Assembly (NCBI RefSeq): GCF_001748365.1
Contig: NZ_BDHH01000010.1
Location: forward strand, 1-64,000
From: Fusibacter sp. 3D3
GTDB taxonomy: Bacteria; Bacillota; Clostridia; Peptostreptococcales; Acidaminobacteraceae
Length of the DNA: 64,000 bases
Direction: 5' to 3'
The notes under the pieces are model-generated. The model was not told the origin of the DNA and did no database searches. It was given only the letters and a program-made list of their open reading frames with translations. A program made the translations under genes and the position numbers. Positions 46,634 through 55,229 of this stretch are shown here, piece by piece. Numbering within the stretch: the first letter of the stretch is position 1; each line of letters begins with the position of its first letter.

Positions 46634-47688
46634 TGACCAGCCGCCCTTTCTAAATTTAATGCAGTTTCTATACAACTTAGAACTTGGTTAATTTCAAATT
46701 CAGTGCCCACAGTGATTCTAAAATAATAATCAAGATAATCTTTTTGAAAGTATCTGATTTTGATATTTTTTGATGCGAATGATTCTAAAAAAGAGGTTTT
46801 TGAGATGCGCGTTGCATTGAGTTTTAGCCAGACAAAATTACTGTAGGAGTCAAACACTTCGAGGTCTTTATATTGTTTGAGCGCTGCAACCAGTTTGTCT
46901 CTCATTTCAATAATCTGAAGTCGGTTATTGTCTATCGTTGCTTTAAAGTCAGCTTTCAAAAGTGCGATTCCAAGAGACTGAGATAAATTGCTAATCGTAT
47001 AAGGGTATTTGCAATTATAAAGTTTGGCCATATTGGTTTCGTTTGAGAGGCCAAATCCGATTCTGAGCCCTGCAAGTCCACAAGCTTTAGAAAGCGTTTT
47101 GAGAACGATCAAGTTGGGCAGTTCATCGATCATTTTGAGCATGGAATAATCCATAAAGTCATCGCATATAAATTCGCCATAGGCTTCATCAATGACCACA
47201 TAGGCATCTGTAGATTTGACGATTTCAATAAGTGTCTTAGGCTCTATGAGCGCACCTGTGGGATTATTGGGATTGCAGATGAAGATAAGTTTTGGCTTTA
47301 ATATGTTGATGTAATCCATAAAGTCCGTTGGATTCAAGTTATAATACCGCTCGGGCTGATAACGTCTAAACTCGCAATTGTAAATGGAAGCCATAATCTC
47401 ATACATGACAAATGATGGATCTATCGAAAGGACGATGTCTTTTGGCGTCGTGAAGGCTTTGTAGATGAGATCCAGAACTTCATCTGAGCCATTACCTGCG
47501 ATGATTTGGCACTGCGACGTGCCAATATAAGCACTATAAGCTTCAATGAGTTCGGTGGCATCTGCATCGGGATATCGATTGAGCGCTTGAAGATCGATTT
47601 CAGCGCGTAATTTTTCGATTTGTATATCGGATAGTGGATAAGCAAGTTCATTTGCATCTAGTTTAATCATATTTTGAAGCGTGTTCAT
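46630..47688 (-). CDS. hisC: HisC: histidinol-phosphate aminotransferase
   Basis: A PLP enzyme of fold type I, 352 residues. NPNNPTGALI and the PLP-lysine segment LKTLSKACGLAGLRIGFG are clear. It converts imidazole acetol phosphate to histidinol phosphate. It follows hisG with an 8-bp gap, where hisD would normally stand in Firmicute his operons. Confidence 0.95.
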   Translation of the reverse strand: MNTLQNMIKLDANELAYPLSDIQIEKLRAEIDLQALNRYPDADATELIEAYSAYIGTSQCQIIAGNGSDEVLDLIYKAFTTPKDIVLSIDPSFVMYEIMASIYNCEFRRYQPERYYNLNPTDFMDYINILKPKLIFICNPNNPTGALIEPKTLIEIVKSTDAYVVIDEAYGEFICDDFMDYSMLKMIDELPNLIVLKTLSKACGLAGLRIGFGLSNETNMAKLYNCKYPYTISNLSQSLGIALLKADFKATIDNNRLQIIEMRDKLVAALKQYKDLEVFDSYSNFVWLKLNATRISKTSFLESFASKNIKIRYFQKDYLDYYFRITVGTEFEINQVLSCIETALNLERAAGQ

Positions 47689-47696
47689 AAGTCACC

Positions 47697-48275
47697 TCAC
47701 CTATTTAATTGGGTAATCACAGCATCAATTTGAGCTTGATTAAATTTATAGCTGGATTTATTGGCAATGAGCACCGGATTAATGGTCAGAATATCTTTGA
47801 TGATAGAAAGGCCATTTTCCCTTAGTGTTGTGCCCGTCTCTACGATGTCAAAGATCACATCTGAAAGATTGAGAATCGGTGCAAGCTCCACGGAGCCGTT
47901 TAAGTAGATTGTTTTACATAGTGGAAAGTACTGTTTGCATATATTAGGGTATTTGGTGGCGATGGTCATGGGCGCCTCTAAGTTGATATTTTGATCAAAT
48001 CCAGCGATGGAGAGTGTGCACTTTGAAAAGGGGAACTCAAGGAGTTCATAAAAAGATTCTCCAGATTCCAAAATGACATCTCTGCCAACCACGCCTATAT
48101 CGGCTACGCCGTTAGCCACATAGGTGGGGACGTCCACGGGTTTTACCATGATCATTTTGATATTGCCAACTTGTACAATCAGTTTTCTGGAAGTCATGGC
48201 TTCTTCGGCATCAAAGGCTTTTAAAAAAGCTTCTGCAATACGGCCTTTAGAAAGTGCAAAGGTGATAGATTCCAT
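47697..48275 (-). CDS. hisG: HisG: ATP phosphoribosyltransferase, short form
   Basis: The first enzyme of histidine synthesis. At 192 residues it is the short form that lacks the C-terminal histidine-binding domain and needs HisZ for activity and feedback control. ALSKGRIAEAFLKAF at the start and DIVETGTTLRENGLSII (PRPP site) are family motifs. Encoded 12 bp after hisZ. Confidence 0.95.
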   Translation of the reverse strand: MESITFALSKGRIAEAFLKAFDAEEAMTSRKLIVQVGNIKMIMVKPVDVPTYVANGVADIGVVGRDVILESGESFYELLEFPFSKCTLSIAGFDQNINLEAPMTIATKYPNICKQYFPLCKTIYLNGSVELAPILNLSDVIFDIVETGTTLRENGLSIIKDILTINPVLIANKSSYKFNQAQIDAVITQLNR

Positions 48276-48287
48276 TGGGACCTCCTC

Positions 48288-49541
48288 TTAGTGAATGCTT
48301 TTATTGGTATCTGCGACGGTTAAATATTGATCAAATGTTGCATAAGGCATTTTCTGCACATTGTCTTTTCGGATATCGATGACCTTAGCGGAGACTTCAC
48401 CAAAGACGATGACTTTTTCAAAATGCTCTTTCGTGGCAAGGTCGATGGCCTCTTTTTCAGTTTCATAAGTTCTGAGATTGACTTCAAATCCCTTTTGACG
48501 ATAGTACTCTGCATATTGAATGCCTTTTGCGGTGAGCTCAGTTTCAAGTAGTAGTAGACTATTTTTGCGTGTCATTTTTTTTACCTCCGTATAATTCATT
48601 AATAGATCTAGTGTGAGTGCAAAGCCAGCTGCACAATTCGCTTTTCCAAATTCGGTACTGAGTTGATCATATCTGCCCCCGTTTAACACTTCAGAGGGGC
48701 AATTCTTGATGAAGCCCTTGAGCACAAGGCCATTATAATATTTGAGTTCTGGTTTTAAAGTGAAATCCAGTTGCGTGTATTCTAAAAGCTCATATGATTT
48801 TAAGAGTATGCTGCGAGCTGTAATTTGATCTAGTAGGGTATTCAGTTTTGATTTTAGTGATTGATCCTCAAAAGTAATTTGTTCGATTAATTGCTTTGCA
48901 TTTTCTAAAACAATTTCTGTGGGACCAAATAATTTAAAAAGAGATTTTAAGAGGTTCCAGGTCTCATCAGTTGTGTTTTGAAAGAGCGTGAGTTCTTTTA
49001 AGGTCATCATATTTTTAGAAGGCAATGCTTTTATGAGGGTTTGTTTTTGCTCTGAGTCAAAAGGCATACTCTCAAGCAGTGTTTCCAAGAAATTCACGTC
49101 ACCGATATCAAGCATGACTTTATCGGTAAAAAGTCTAAGTGATTTTACAGCCAAGACGATGATTTCAAGATCGTGAAGCAATGTGTCTTTTCCAAATGTT
49201 TCAACACCGATCTGTGTTTCTTCTGTGAGCTGTCGATGACCCCATTTGTAAGTGGGGGCATAGTAGCATATCTTTTGCTCAATATTAGATGCCGACGAGA
49301 GTCTGAGCATTTTCATGACAGATACTGTTGGATCGTTTTGTAGATAAAAAATTTCACCGGATTGATCCATGAATTTGACTTGTGTATGGCTTGGATAGCG
49401 TTTTTCGAGTTCGGAAATCGAAGCAAGTGACTCACAGGCTGGAATAGAGACTTGGCGATAGCCGTACTTTGCATATAACTTCATGAGTAAAGCTTGCATA
49501 GCGTATTTGTTTTGGTTGATGATTAACAAATTTGATTTCAT
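48288..49541 (-). CDS. hisZ: HisZ: ATP phosphoribosyltransferase regulatory subunit
   Basis: A 417-residue catalytically inactive HisRS-like protein that associates with short HisG. Class II aaRS-type motifs are visible (KFMDQSGEIFYLQNDPTVSV, YYNGLVLKGFI, LNGGRYDQLSTEFG), without the tRNA-binding domain. First structural gene of the operon. GGAGG lies 8 bp before ATG 49541, downstream of an attenuator-type leader. Confidence 0.93.
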   Translation of the reverse strand: MKSNLLIINQNKYAMQALLMKLYAKYGYRQVSIPACESLASISELEKRYPSHTQVKFMDQSGEIFYLQNDPTVSVMKMLRLSSASNIEQKICYYAPTYKWGHRQLTEETQIGVETFGKDTLLHDLEIIVLAVKSLRLFTDKVMLDIGDVNFLETLLESMPFDSEQKQTLIKALPSKNMMTLKELTLFQNTTDETWNLLKSLFKLFGPTEIVLENAKQLIEQITFEDQSLKSKLNTLLDQITARSILLKSYELLEYTQLDFTLKPELKYYNGLVLKGFIKNCPSEVLNGGRYDQLSTEFGKANCAAGFALTLDLLMNYTEVKKMTRKNSLLLLETELTAKGIQYAEYYRQKGFEVNLRTYETEKEAIDLATKEHFEKVIVFGEVSAKVIDIRKDNVQKMPYATFDQYLTVADTNKSIH

Positions 49542-49605
49542 ATAGACCTCCGTGGGTTCGGTAACAATTCATATTAGGTGTATTTTTAACCTTGCAAAAT
49601 TTTGT

Positions 49606-49642
49606 ATAAAAAAGAGCCATATAGGGCTAGCCTATATGACTC
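49606..49642 (-). terminator. Leader terminator of the his operon (attenuator)
   Basis: On the reverse strand GAGTCATATAGG pairs with CCTATATGGCTC (12 bp with one G-U) across a 5-nt loop and is followed by TTTTTTAT. It lies between the leader peptide and hisZ, about 70 nt before the hisZ start, so it must be controlled for the operon to be read. Confidence 0.88.
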
Positions 49643-49666
49643 TCGTTATATTTTCGATCATCAACA

Positions 49667-49708
49667 GGTAAGCCCAATTCAGTAGAGAATAACGAATAGG
49701 GCTTTACC
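49667..49708 (-). promoter_or_regulatory. Leader hairpin between leader peptide and terminator
   Basis: On the reverse strand GGTAAAGCCC pairs with GGGCTTACC (one bulged base) around a loop that contains CGTTAT. The complement of CGTTAT, ATAACG, lies just before the terminator. The His codons CATCATCAT can also pair with GATGAT at about 49655-49662. Such mutually exclusive pairings are what an attenuator needs, but the exact scheme is inferred. Confidence 0.6.
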
Positions 49709-49718
49709 TTCGATGATA

Positions 49719-49793
49719 TTAATGCATCGGATGATAAATCCCTGACCTGTGATGATGATGAAATTGTGAAGATAAAAATGTATAATTATTCAT
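49719..49793 (-). CDS. hisL: his operon leader peptide (24 aa, His-rich)
   Basis: A reverse-strand ORF from ATG 49793 to TAA 49719. The peptide runs MNNYTFLSSQF, then HHHH, then RSGIYHPMH, so 6 of 24 residues are His, four of them consecutive. It lies 25-30 nt after the likely transcription start of the promoter at 49825-49853, has an AGAGG ribosome site at about 9 bp, and precedes a hairpin and a terminator in front of hisZ. This is the arrangement of ribosome-mediated transcription attenuation: stalling at His codons when charged tRNA-His is scarce would prevent the terminator. It is too short for standard gene callers. Confidence 0.88.
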   Translation of the reverse strand: MNNYTFLSSQFHHHHRSGIYHPMH

Positions 49794-49824
49794 GGCGTGA
49801 ACCTCTTTTCTTGTATTGTTCACT

Positions 49825-49853
49825 ATATTACTGGGTTTTTCACATGTTGTCAA
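49825..49853 (-). promoter_or_regulatory. Promoter of the his operon
   Basis: Reverse-strand TTGACA (49848-49853) and TAATAT (49825-49830) are separated by exactly 17 bp. Transcription should start near 49818, giving a leader of about 275 nt before hisZ. Confidence 0.8.
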
Positions 49854-50017
49854 TAGGTTTTTGAGAATTTTTATTCAAAGTGTGACATTTTCTTAAAAGT
49901 TCTGACTTTTGAGTTTTTTTAAATATTAATGAAATGATCTTTAGAATATCGAAACTTCTCTGTTATAATAAGTTGAATATAGAGCTTTTATTACGAATTG
50001 AAAGTGGGGGAATAGAG

Positions 50018-51388
50018 ATGATTCATCAAAAATGGGGCTTATTTATTGCGCTCGTTTTTATAGCGAGTATTGTCACTTGTCTAAGCCTTGGCGTTACATT
50101 GCTTTATGGATTTATTGTGACTTTGGCAGTTACAAGTGCTCTGCTAAAAGCAAAAGGGGTAAGAATTAAGGAGACACTTTCTTATGCGCTAGAAGGTATC
50201 GGACATGCTAAGACGATTTATTTTGTGGTTTTTATGATCGGCATCAATGTTGCCCTATGGATTGCTTCAGGGATTGTCCCTTCTATGATTTATTATGGAT
50301 TTTCAATTGTCAATCATGTCAATTTTATTCTATTTGCCTTTCTAGTGACTGCTGTTTTCGCCCTTTTTATAGGCACAGGTCTTGGTACGCTAAGTACCAT
50401 TGGCGTTGCTATATTTTCTTTGGGACTCAGCGCAGGGATGCCGAAAGCATTTTTATTAGGCGTTATTCTATCGGGTGCTTATGTGGCGGATCGACTCTCA
50501 CCTATTTCTGCTCTGGTCAATTTTACTATAGAAACGGTAGGCGTGAGTTTTAAAGTCTATTTTGTAAAAACACTAAAACAGATGTTGCCCGCTATGGTTT
50601 TAACGGGCGTGATCTATCTCGTCATGAGCTTGAATATTGAATCCACTTTGACGGATGCGGCAATTTCAGGATACAAATCCGTTCTTTCAGAGTCATTTAT
50701 CATATCTGGGTGGTTCTTTATTGTGCCTGTGGGTGTGCTCGCGCTGTCCTTAATTGGGTTTAAATCCAACCTTACTTTGGGATTTGGTGTTATATCGAGC
50801 ATACTCATTGCAGCTTTGGTACAACATGTTTCTCTGCCAACACTTATGGGGTTTATGTACAACGGCTTTCATACAGACATTCAAGTGGATTTGATCAAAT
50901 CACTTCAAATTGGCGGTGGGAAGTCCATGATAGAGGTCGTCTTTATTATCATGGGGGGAATAGCCATGAGTACGATCTTTGAAAAATGTGGTTGGATCAA
51001 ACCGCTCATCAACTTTGTGACTCAGAATTCTAAGACCAAAACAGCACTCTATTTGAGAACGAGTTTAATGAGTATAGGACTGGATGCTTTAACCTGTGAC
51101 CAGACGGTGGGCATCATCATTCCAGGTCGAAATTTGAAAGAGGCCTTTATAGAGCATAACCTGGATGCGGGTGACTTAGCGGCTTTAATCGCCAATTCGG
51201 GAACGGCGCTTGCACCACTGATGCCTTGGAATGTCAATGCGATTATCATATTGGCCATCACGGGTGTACCCGCAGTTGAATTTGCACCCTTTATGATCTT
51301 TAATTTTATGACAATCGTATGGATATTGATGCATACTTTTTTAAAGGAAAATGTCGAGAGGATCAAGGTGAAACCTCAACAGAATTAG
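50018..51388 (+). CDS. NhaC-superfamily transporter (divergent from his operon)
   Basis: A 456-residue membrane protein with about 11-12 helices. The NhaC-type motif SGAYVADRLSPISALVNF is present, with the usual GDRTSP changed to ADRLSP. A later segment SIGLDALTCDQTVGIIIPG resembles the other conserved loop. ATG 50018 follows GTGGGGG at about 9 bp, while the frame extends upstream to 49934. It diverges from the his leader. The substrate may be sodium/protons or an amino acid, and a histidine role is suggested only by position. Confidence 0.82.
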   Translation: MIHQKWGLFIALVFIASIVTCLSLGVTLLYGFIVTLAVTSALLKAKGVRIKETLSYALEGIGHAKTIYFVVFMIGINVALWIASGIVPSMIYYGFSIVNHVNFILFAFLVTAVFALFIGTGLGTLSTIGVAIFSLGLSAGMPKAFLLGVILSGAYVADRLSPISALVNFTIETVGVSFKVYFVKTLKQMLPAMVLTGVIYLVMSLNIESTLTDAAISGYKSVLSESFIISGWFFIVPVGVLALSLIGFKSNLTLGFGVISSILIAALVQHVSLPTLMGFMYNGFHTDIQVDLIKSLQIGGGKSMIEVVFIIMGGIAMSTIFEKCGWIKPLINFVTQNSKTKTALYLRTSLMSIGLDALTCDQTVGIIIPGRNLKEAFIEHNLDAGDLAALIANSGTALAPLMPWNVNAIIILAITGVPAVEFAPFMIFNFMTIVWILMHTFLKENVERIKVKPQQN

Positions 51389-51440
51389 TTAAAACCAGTC
51401 TGTGAAGTTTGATGAACCGATTTTGAATAAAATTTATAAG

Positions 51441-51484
51441 AGGCCCTAGGCGAAAAAAATTTTCTCCTAATGGCCTTTTTTTAT
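51441..51484 (+). terminator. Intrinsic terminator
   Basis: AGGCC pairs with GGCCT, and the inner TAGG-GAAAA pairs with TTTTC-CCTA, followed by TTTTTTAT. The next 110 bp to the marR promoter hold no gene. Confidence 0.8.
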
Positions 51485-51597
51485 CGCCAATAAACTGGAG
51501 TAGAATAAATGGCATGCAGAAAGTGTTAAAAATTATTTAAGGCCAAGTTAAGTTATTACAAATTAATTAACAATTTATAAAGAAATCAGCTGTAACA

Positions 51598-51656
51598 TTG
51601 ACTTTATAAGGGCTTCGCCCTATACTGAGACTATCAAATAGTTTGATTGTCAAATT
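51598..51656 (+). promoter_or_regulatory. Promoter and FabT-like operator of the marR gene
   Basis: TTGACT (51598-51603) and TATACT (51621-51626) are 17 bp apart. From 51633, two overlapping palindromes follow: ATCAAA-TAG-TTTGAT (51633-51647) and TTTGA-TTG-TCAAA (51642-51654). The second matches the known FabT box style (TTTGATTATCAAA). It overlaps the start site, so the MarR protein likely represses its own gene. Confidence 0.75.
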
Positions 51657-51693
51657 AATATATTAAAAATAGTTTTAAGAAAAGAGGCAATTT

Positions 51694-52140
51694 ATGGATT
51701 CAAAAAAAGACATTCTCAATACACTTTTGGTGGAGCTTTTTAACAATATCATGACCATTGAAGAGAAAGTGCTTCACAGTGATAAATTTGATGATTTGTC
51801 TTTAACAGAATTTCATGTGATTGCTGCGATTGGGGTTGAAAATATGCTTAAAATGTCAGATATTGCCTCAAAATTAGGGGTGACCGTAGGCACACTGACG
51901 ATAGCCATCAACAATTTACTCAAAAAAGAGTATGTGGTCAGATCACGCAGTGAAACAGATCGAAGAGTGGTCTATGTGACGTTAACGGATAAAGGGCATG
52001 CGGCATACGATCATCATGAAACCTTTCATCAAGAGATGATTGAATTTGTACTCAATACACTGAACGAGACTGAAAGTGAGGTTTTAACGAAATCACTTTT
52101 TAAAATTATTCGATATTTCAAAACGAAATATGAATCGTAA
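51694..52140 (+). CDS. MarR-family regulator, FabT-like
   Basis: A 148-residue winged-helix repressor (LTEFHVIAAIGVENMLKMSD, VTVGTLTIAINNLLKKEYV, RSETDRRVVYVTLTDKG). The size, the N-terminal helices and the operator style resemble FabT, which represses fatty-acid synthesis genes with acyl-ACP as cofactor. No fab genes are adjacent, but the next gene encodes a DegV fatty-acid-binding protein, which supports a role in lipid control. ATG follows AAGAGGC. Confidence 0.85.
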   Translation: MDSKKDILNTLLVELFNNIMTIEEKVLHSDKFDDLSLTEFHVIAAIGVENMLKMSDIASKLGVTVGTLTIAINNLLKKEYVVRSRSETDRRVVYVTLTDKGHAAYDHHETFHQEMIEFVLNTLNETESEVLTKSLFKIIRYFKTKYES

Positions 52141-52181
52141 AAGGTGCACAAATTGTAATTCTAGAGAAAAGAGGGAAGAAT

Positions 52182-53024
52182 ATGAAAATCACATTAGTGA
52201 CAGATAGTACTTGCGATTTAACGCCAAAAGAACTTGCAGATCAAGGCATTTTATTCGCATCGCTGAAAGTCCTTTTTAAAGATGCTGAATACATTGATAA
52301 AATTAATTTAGATACAGCCACTTTTTATGAAAAGCTGAAAGTTTCTCCAGAATTGCCAACGACATCACAAGTGAATCCAAATGAGTTTTATGATATTTTC
52401 AGTGCAGAGCTTGAAAAGGGCAATGAGGTTCTAGGCATCTTTATTTCAAGTGAGCTCAGTGGTACTTTTAATTCCGCTCAAATTGCCAAAGAGATGATCA
52501 ATAGTGATAAAATTCACCTTGTGGACAGTCGAACCACCAGTTTTTCGCTTGCTTTGATCCTTTTAAGAGTGAATCAATGGATTAAAGAGGAAAAATCGAT
52601 GGAAATCATCCAAGTAGAGCTTCAACAACTTGTTGAAAAGGCTCAATTATATGGGACATTAGAGACGCTTGAAAATTTAAGAAAAGGTGGACGCCTATCT
52701 TCAGGGACCGCTATGATTGGCAAGATGCTCAATCTGAAACCCATTATAGAAGTTAAAAATGGTGTCGTTGAAATGGCGAATAAAGTAAGAGGATCACGCA
52801 AGGGCATGGCATGGATGATCGAACAATTAAAAAAAGATTATCCAGATGGCATTATAGAGGATATCGCCATAGCACATGCTCATGATCTTAAAAAGTTAGC
52901 GGATATTAAAGCCCTTATACTTGAAGAATTCAGTGTTCAAAGGCTATATGAAGTGGAGATTGGACCCGTTGTGGGCACACATACTGGAGAAGGCGTTGTG
53001 GGAATTGCTTATTTTAGAAAGTGA
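52182..53024 (+). CDS. DegV-family fatty acid-binding protein (FakB-like)
   Basis: A 280-residue two-domain protein. VTDSTCDLTPKELADQGI at the start, PTTSQVNPNEF, FISSELSGTFNSAQIA and RKGGRLSSG are DegV signatures, contacting the fatty-acid carboxylate. DegV/FakB proteins present fatty acids to the kinase FakA for phosphorylation. GAGGGAAG precedes ATG. It lies 41 bp after the MarR gene, probably in one transcript. Confidence 0.92.
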   Translation: MKITLVTDSTCDLTPKELADQGILFASLKVLFKDAEYIDKINLDTATFYEKLKVSPELPTTSQVNPNEFYDIFSAELEKGNEVLGIFISSELSGTFNSAQIAKEMINSDKIHLVDSRTTSFSLALILLRVNQWIKEEKSMEIIQVELQQLVEKAQLYGTLETLENLRKGGRLSSGTAMIGKMLNLKPIIEVKNGVVEMANKVRGSRKGMAWMIEQLKKDYPDGIIEDIAIAHAHDLKKLADIKALILEEFSVQRLYEVEIGPVVGTHTGEGVVGIAYFRK

Positions 53025-53036
53025 ATTGTTTAAATT

Positions 53037-53480
53037 ATGAGTAAAAATAGATTAATACAAGAATATATGAGTGAAGTGCGTCCTTTTCAGACTGTAGATC
53101 AGCTCATTAAAAACTATAAGAATAAAATGGATATAATTGACATAAAAGAATCTGACTTATCAAAGTTCGAAGAATTTCATTTTAAGTTTCTAAGACTCAA
53201 CTATGAACATAAATACAATATAGATCCTATGGAAGTCCATTTTCAGTTTTTCTTGGTTCAGAAGAATGAAAAAAGCAAGCCATATTACGACTTGATGGAA
53301 AATGAGCTTGAGAGAATTATTGTGGTAATTGAGCAGAGAGTCAATCTAGTTATGTCAAATAGTCGAGAATTGTCATTAGATTTAAAAATCGAAAGAGGTA
53401 TAGAAGCGCAATATGTTGAAAAAGAAACCATAGAACTGCTTGAATATTTAGTGAGCTTTGATTTGCGAAAGCAATTGTGA
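53037..53480 (+). CDS. Hypothetical protein (147 aa)
   Basis: A soluble, mostly helical, acidic and aromatic protein that I do not recognise. No cysteine or metal motif stands out and there is no signal peptide. It lies 12 bp after the degV stop and ahead of a shared terminator, so it is the last gene of the marR-degV transcript. The ribosome site is weak, so translation may depend on coupling. Confidence 0.65.
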   Translation: MSKNRLIQEYMSEVRPFQTVDQLIKNYKNKMDIIDIKESDLSKFEEFHFKFLRLNYEHKYNIDPMEVHFQFFLVQKNEKSKPYYDLMENELERIIVVIEQRVNLVMSNSRELSLDLKIERGIEAQYVEKETIELLEYLVSFDLRKQL

Positions 53481-53496
53481 ATGTGAAGTAGACTCC

Positions 53497-53541
53497 TAAA
53501 AAAAAAATCGGTATACATTTTTGTATACCGATTTTTTTAGG
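53497..53541. terminator. Bidirectional intrinsic terminator
   Basis: AAAAAATCGGTATACA pairs with TGTATACCGATTTTTT across a short T loop, with A on one side and T on the other. It serves both the marR-degV transcript and the convergent antiporter operon. Confidence 0.92.
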
Positions 53542-53615
53542 AAAAGGTAACAGAAAATCTGATTAGGATCTAGTTGAGTAAAATATACGATCTTATTTCC
53601 GGATTGCCACTTTTT

Positions 53616-55229
53616 TTATGTTGTGATTAAGTGTAAATACCACGTCGTCACCATGAAGAAGGACAGAATCGCCAATGTGATTTGATTGAAGCTGAGTTCC
53701 ATTTTTTTAAGTTTCGCAAAGAGCGGATTCTTTTTCACAAGAGCGATATAAGTTAAATAACTTACCCCATAAGTGAGCAAATACTTTGGCCATTTAAGCA
53801 GTTGAGAGAAAAAGTTATAGTGTGTGTCAAACGTCGTGAGCGTCTTGAACAGGTAATCACCAGCTATACCGAGAAGAATACAGCTTAGAGCCATAACGCT
53901 GAGTGCTATTATAGAATTGTAGGGCAATATTTTTTTGATGATAGGCGATGGCAAAGAGGGCGATTGTTGACTAGAGTCCATAAAAAGCACATGCCAAAAT
54001 TTGATAAAGGACATCATGGTCCCCATATTGATTACTATGAATAAGATTTCAGCCCATAGTCCCGAAAACCCTTTCATGATAAAGTACTTTGAATAGCCAC
54101 CACTAAAAAAGGGTGCGCCTGTGATGCTGAGTACAGCAACGATCATGATGAGTGAAAGAAATCTAGAACGCTTAAAGAGACCGTTCATTGCTCGAATATC
54201 ACGTGTGTGATAAGTCTCAATGAGCAAACCTGCGATCAAGAAGAGCAAGGTCTTAAAAATACCATGAGCGACAATATGGTAGAGCCCACCATGGTAAGAG
54301 TCTACTTGTTTAGAACTGAGCCCAATCATCATAAGGCCTATTTGTGAAACAGAATGGTAGGCTAAAATCAGCTTGATATCCGTTTGGGACAGTGCGAATA
54401 AAAAACCTGCAATTGCGGTTAAAAAGCCAATCGCAATAAAGAAATCAGATAACATAAAAACATCACTAAACATAAAGGAAACTCTAATGTAGAGATAAAT
54501 GCCTATTTTTACAAAGATACCAGATAATACACCAGAGACAATCGAAGGTGCACTCGCAGTACCATGTGCCTTAGGTAGCCAACTGAAAAGGGGTAATAGG
54601 GCCGCTTTTAAACTGATCCCCGTGATCATAAGTGCAAAGGGAAGGATGAGACTGCGCTTAGAAGCAAGCATTTTTATTGAAGTGGAAACACTATCAAAAT
54701 CAAGTGCGCCAGTATATTTATAAAGATAACCGATACCTAATAAAAAGAAGGTCATGGCAATCATATTGACCATGAGATAGATCATACCATCATACATGGA
54801 TTGACTGTCTTTTTTATACATAATGAGAATACTCACCACCACAGTGGCCACTTCTATTAAGATGTAGACGTTGAAAAAATCAGTAGACAAAAAGACGCCA
54901 TTGATAAGGCCTTGCAAGCTTAAGAATAAAAAGAAAAAGAGTTTATTCATATAAGACTTATGCAGATTAAAGAGGATCATAAATCCAAATAGAAAATTAT
55001 TGAGGAGTAACATCATAGCAGAAAGTGCGTCGACTTCAATTTTCATACCTATTGGAAATGCAAACCCCGAAAGCAACTGAACAGAAGCCGCCGTATTGGT
55101 AAGTATAAAATTTACAGAAATACCAATTAAGACAGCTTCTAAGACGAGCGTTGCCTTCATCAAAAATTTACATTGACAGATGTAGAAAAAAAGACCAATG
55201 AGAATAGGTCCAAGTACAAGAAATATCAT
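53616..55229 (-). CDS. mrpD: Mrp/Mbh antiporter large subunit (MrpD/MbhH-like)
   Basis: The only large ion-translocating subunit of the cluster: 537 residues, about 14 helices, of the complex I ND2/ND4/ND5 antiporter family. Conserved features are YILIEVATVVVSILIMY (Glu in helix 5), TGISLKAALLPLFSWLPKAH (Lys in the broken helix 7) and LAYHSVSQIGLMMIGL. Classical Mrp complexes also need the NuoL-like MrpA, which is absent. The start overlaps the mrpC stop by 4 bp. Confidence 0.88.
   Translation of the reverse strand: MIFLVLGPILIGLFFYICQCKFLMKATLVLEAVLIGISVNFILTNTAASVQLLSGFAFPIGMKIEVDALSAMMLLLNNFLFGFMILFNLHKSYMNKLFFFLFLSLQGLINGVFLSTDFFNVYILIEVATVVVSILIMYKKDSQSMYDGMIYLMVNMIAMTFFLLGIGYLYKYTGALDFDSVSTSIKMLASKRSLILPFALMITGISLKAALLPLFSWLPKAHGTASAPSIVSGVLSGIFVKIGIYLYIRVSFMFSDVFMLSDFFIAIGFLTAIAGFLFALSQTDIKLILAYHSVSQIGLMMIGLSSKQVDSYHGGLYHIVAHGIFKTLLFLIAGLLIETYHTRDIRAMNGLFKRSRFLSLIMIVAVLSITGAPFFSGGYSKYFIMKGFSGLWAEILFIVINMGTMMSFIKFWHVLFMDSSQQSPSLPSPIIKKILPYNSIIALSVMALSCILLGIAGDYLFKTLTTFDTHYNFFSQLLKWPKYLLTYGVSYLTYIALVKKNPLFAKLKKMELSFNQITLAILSFFMVTTWYLHLITT

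Noticed and set aside
49541-49830. T-box riboswitch upstream of hisZ
   Set aside because: No T-box consensus (GGGTGG-ACCGCG) is present, while a His-rich leader ORF and terminator explain the region.
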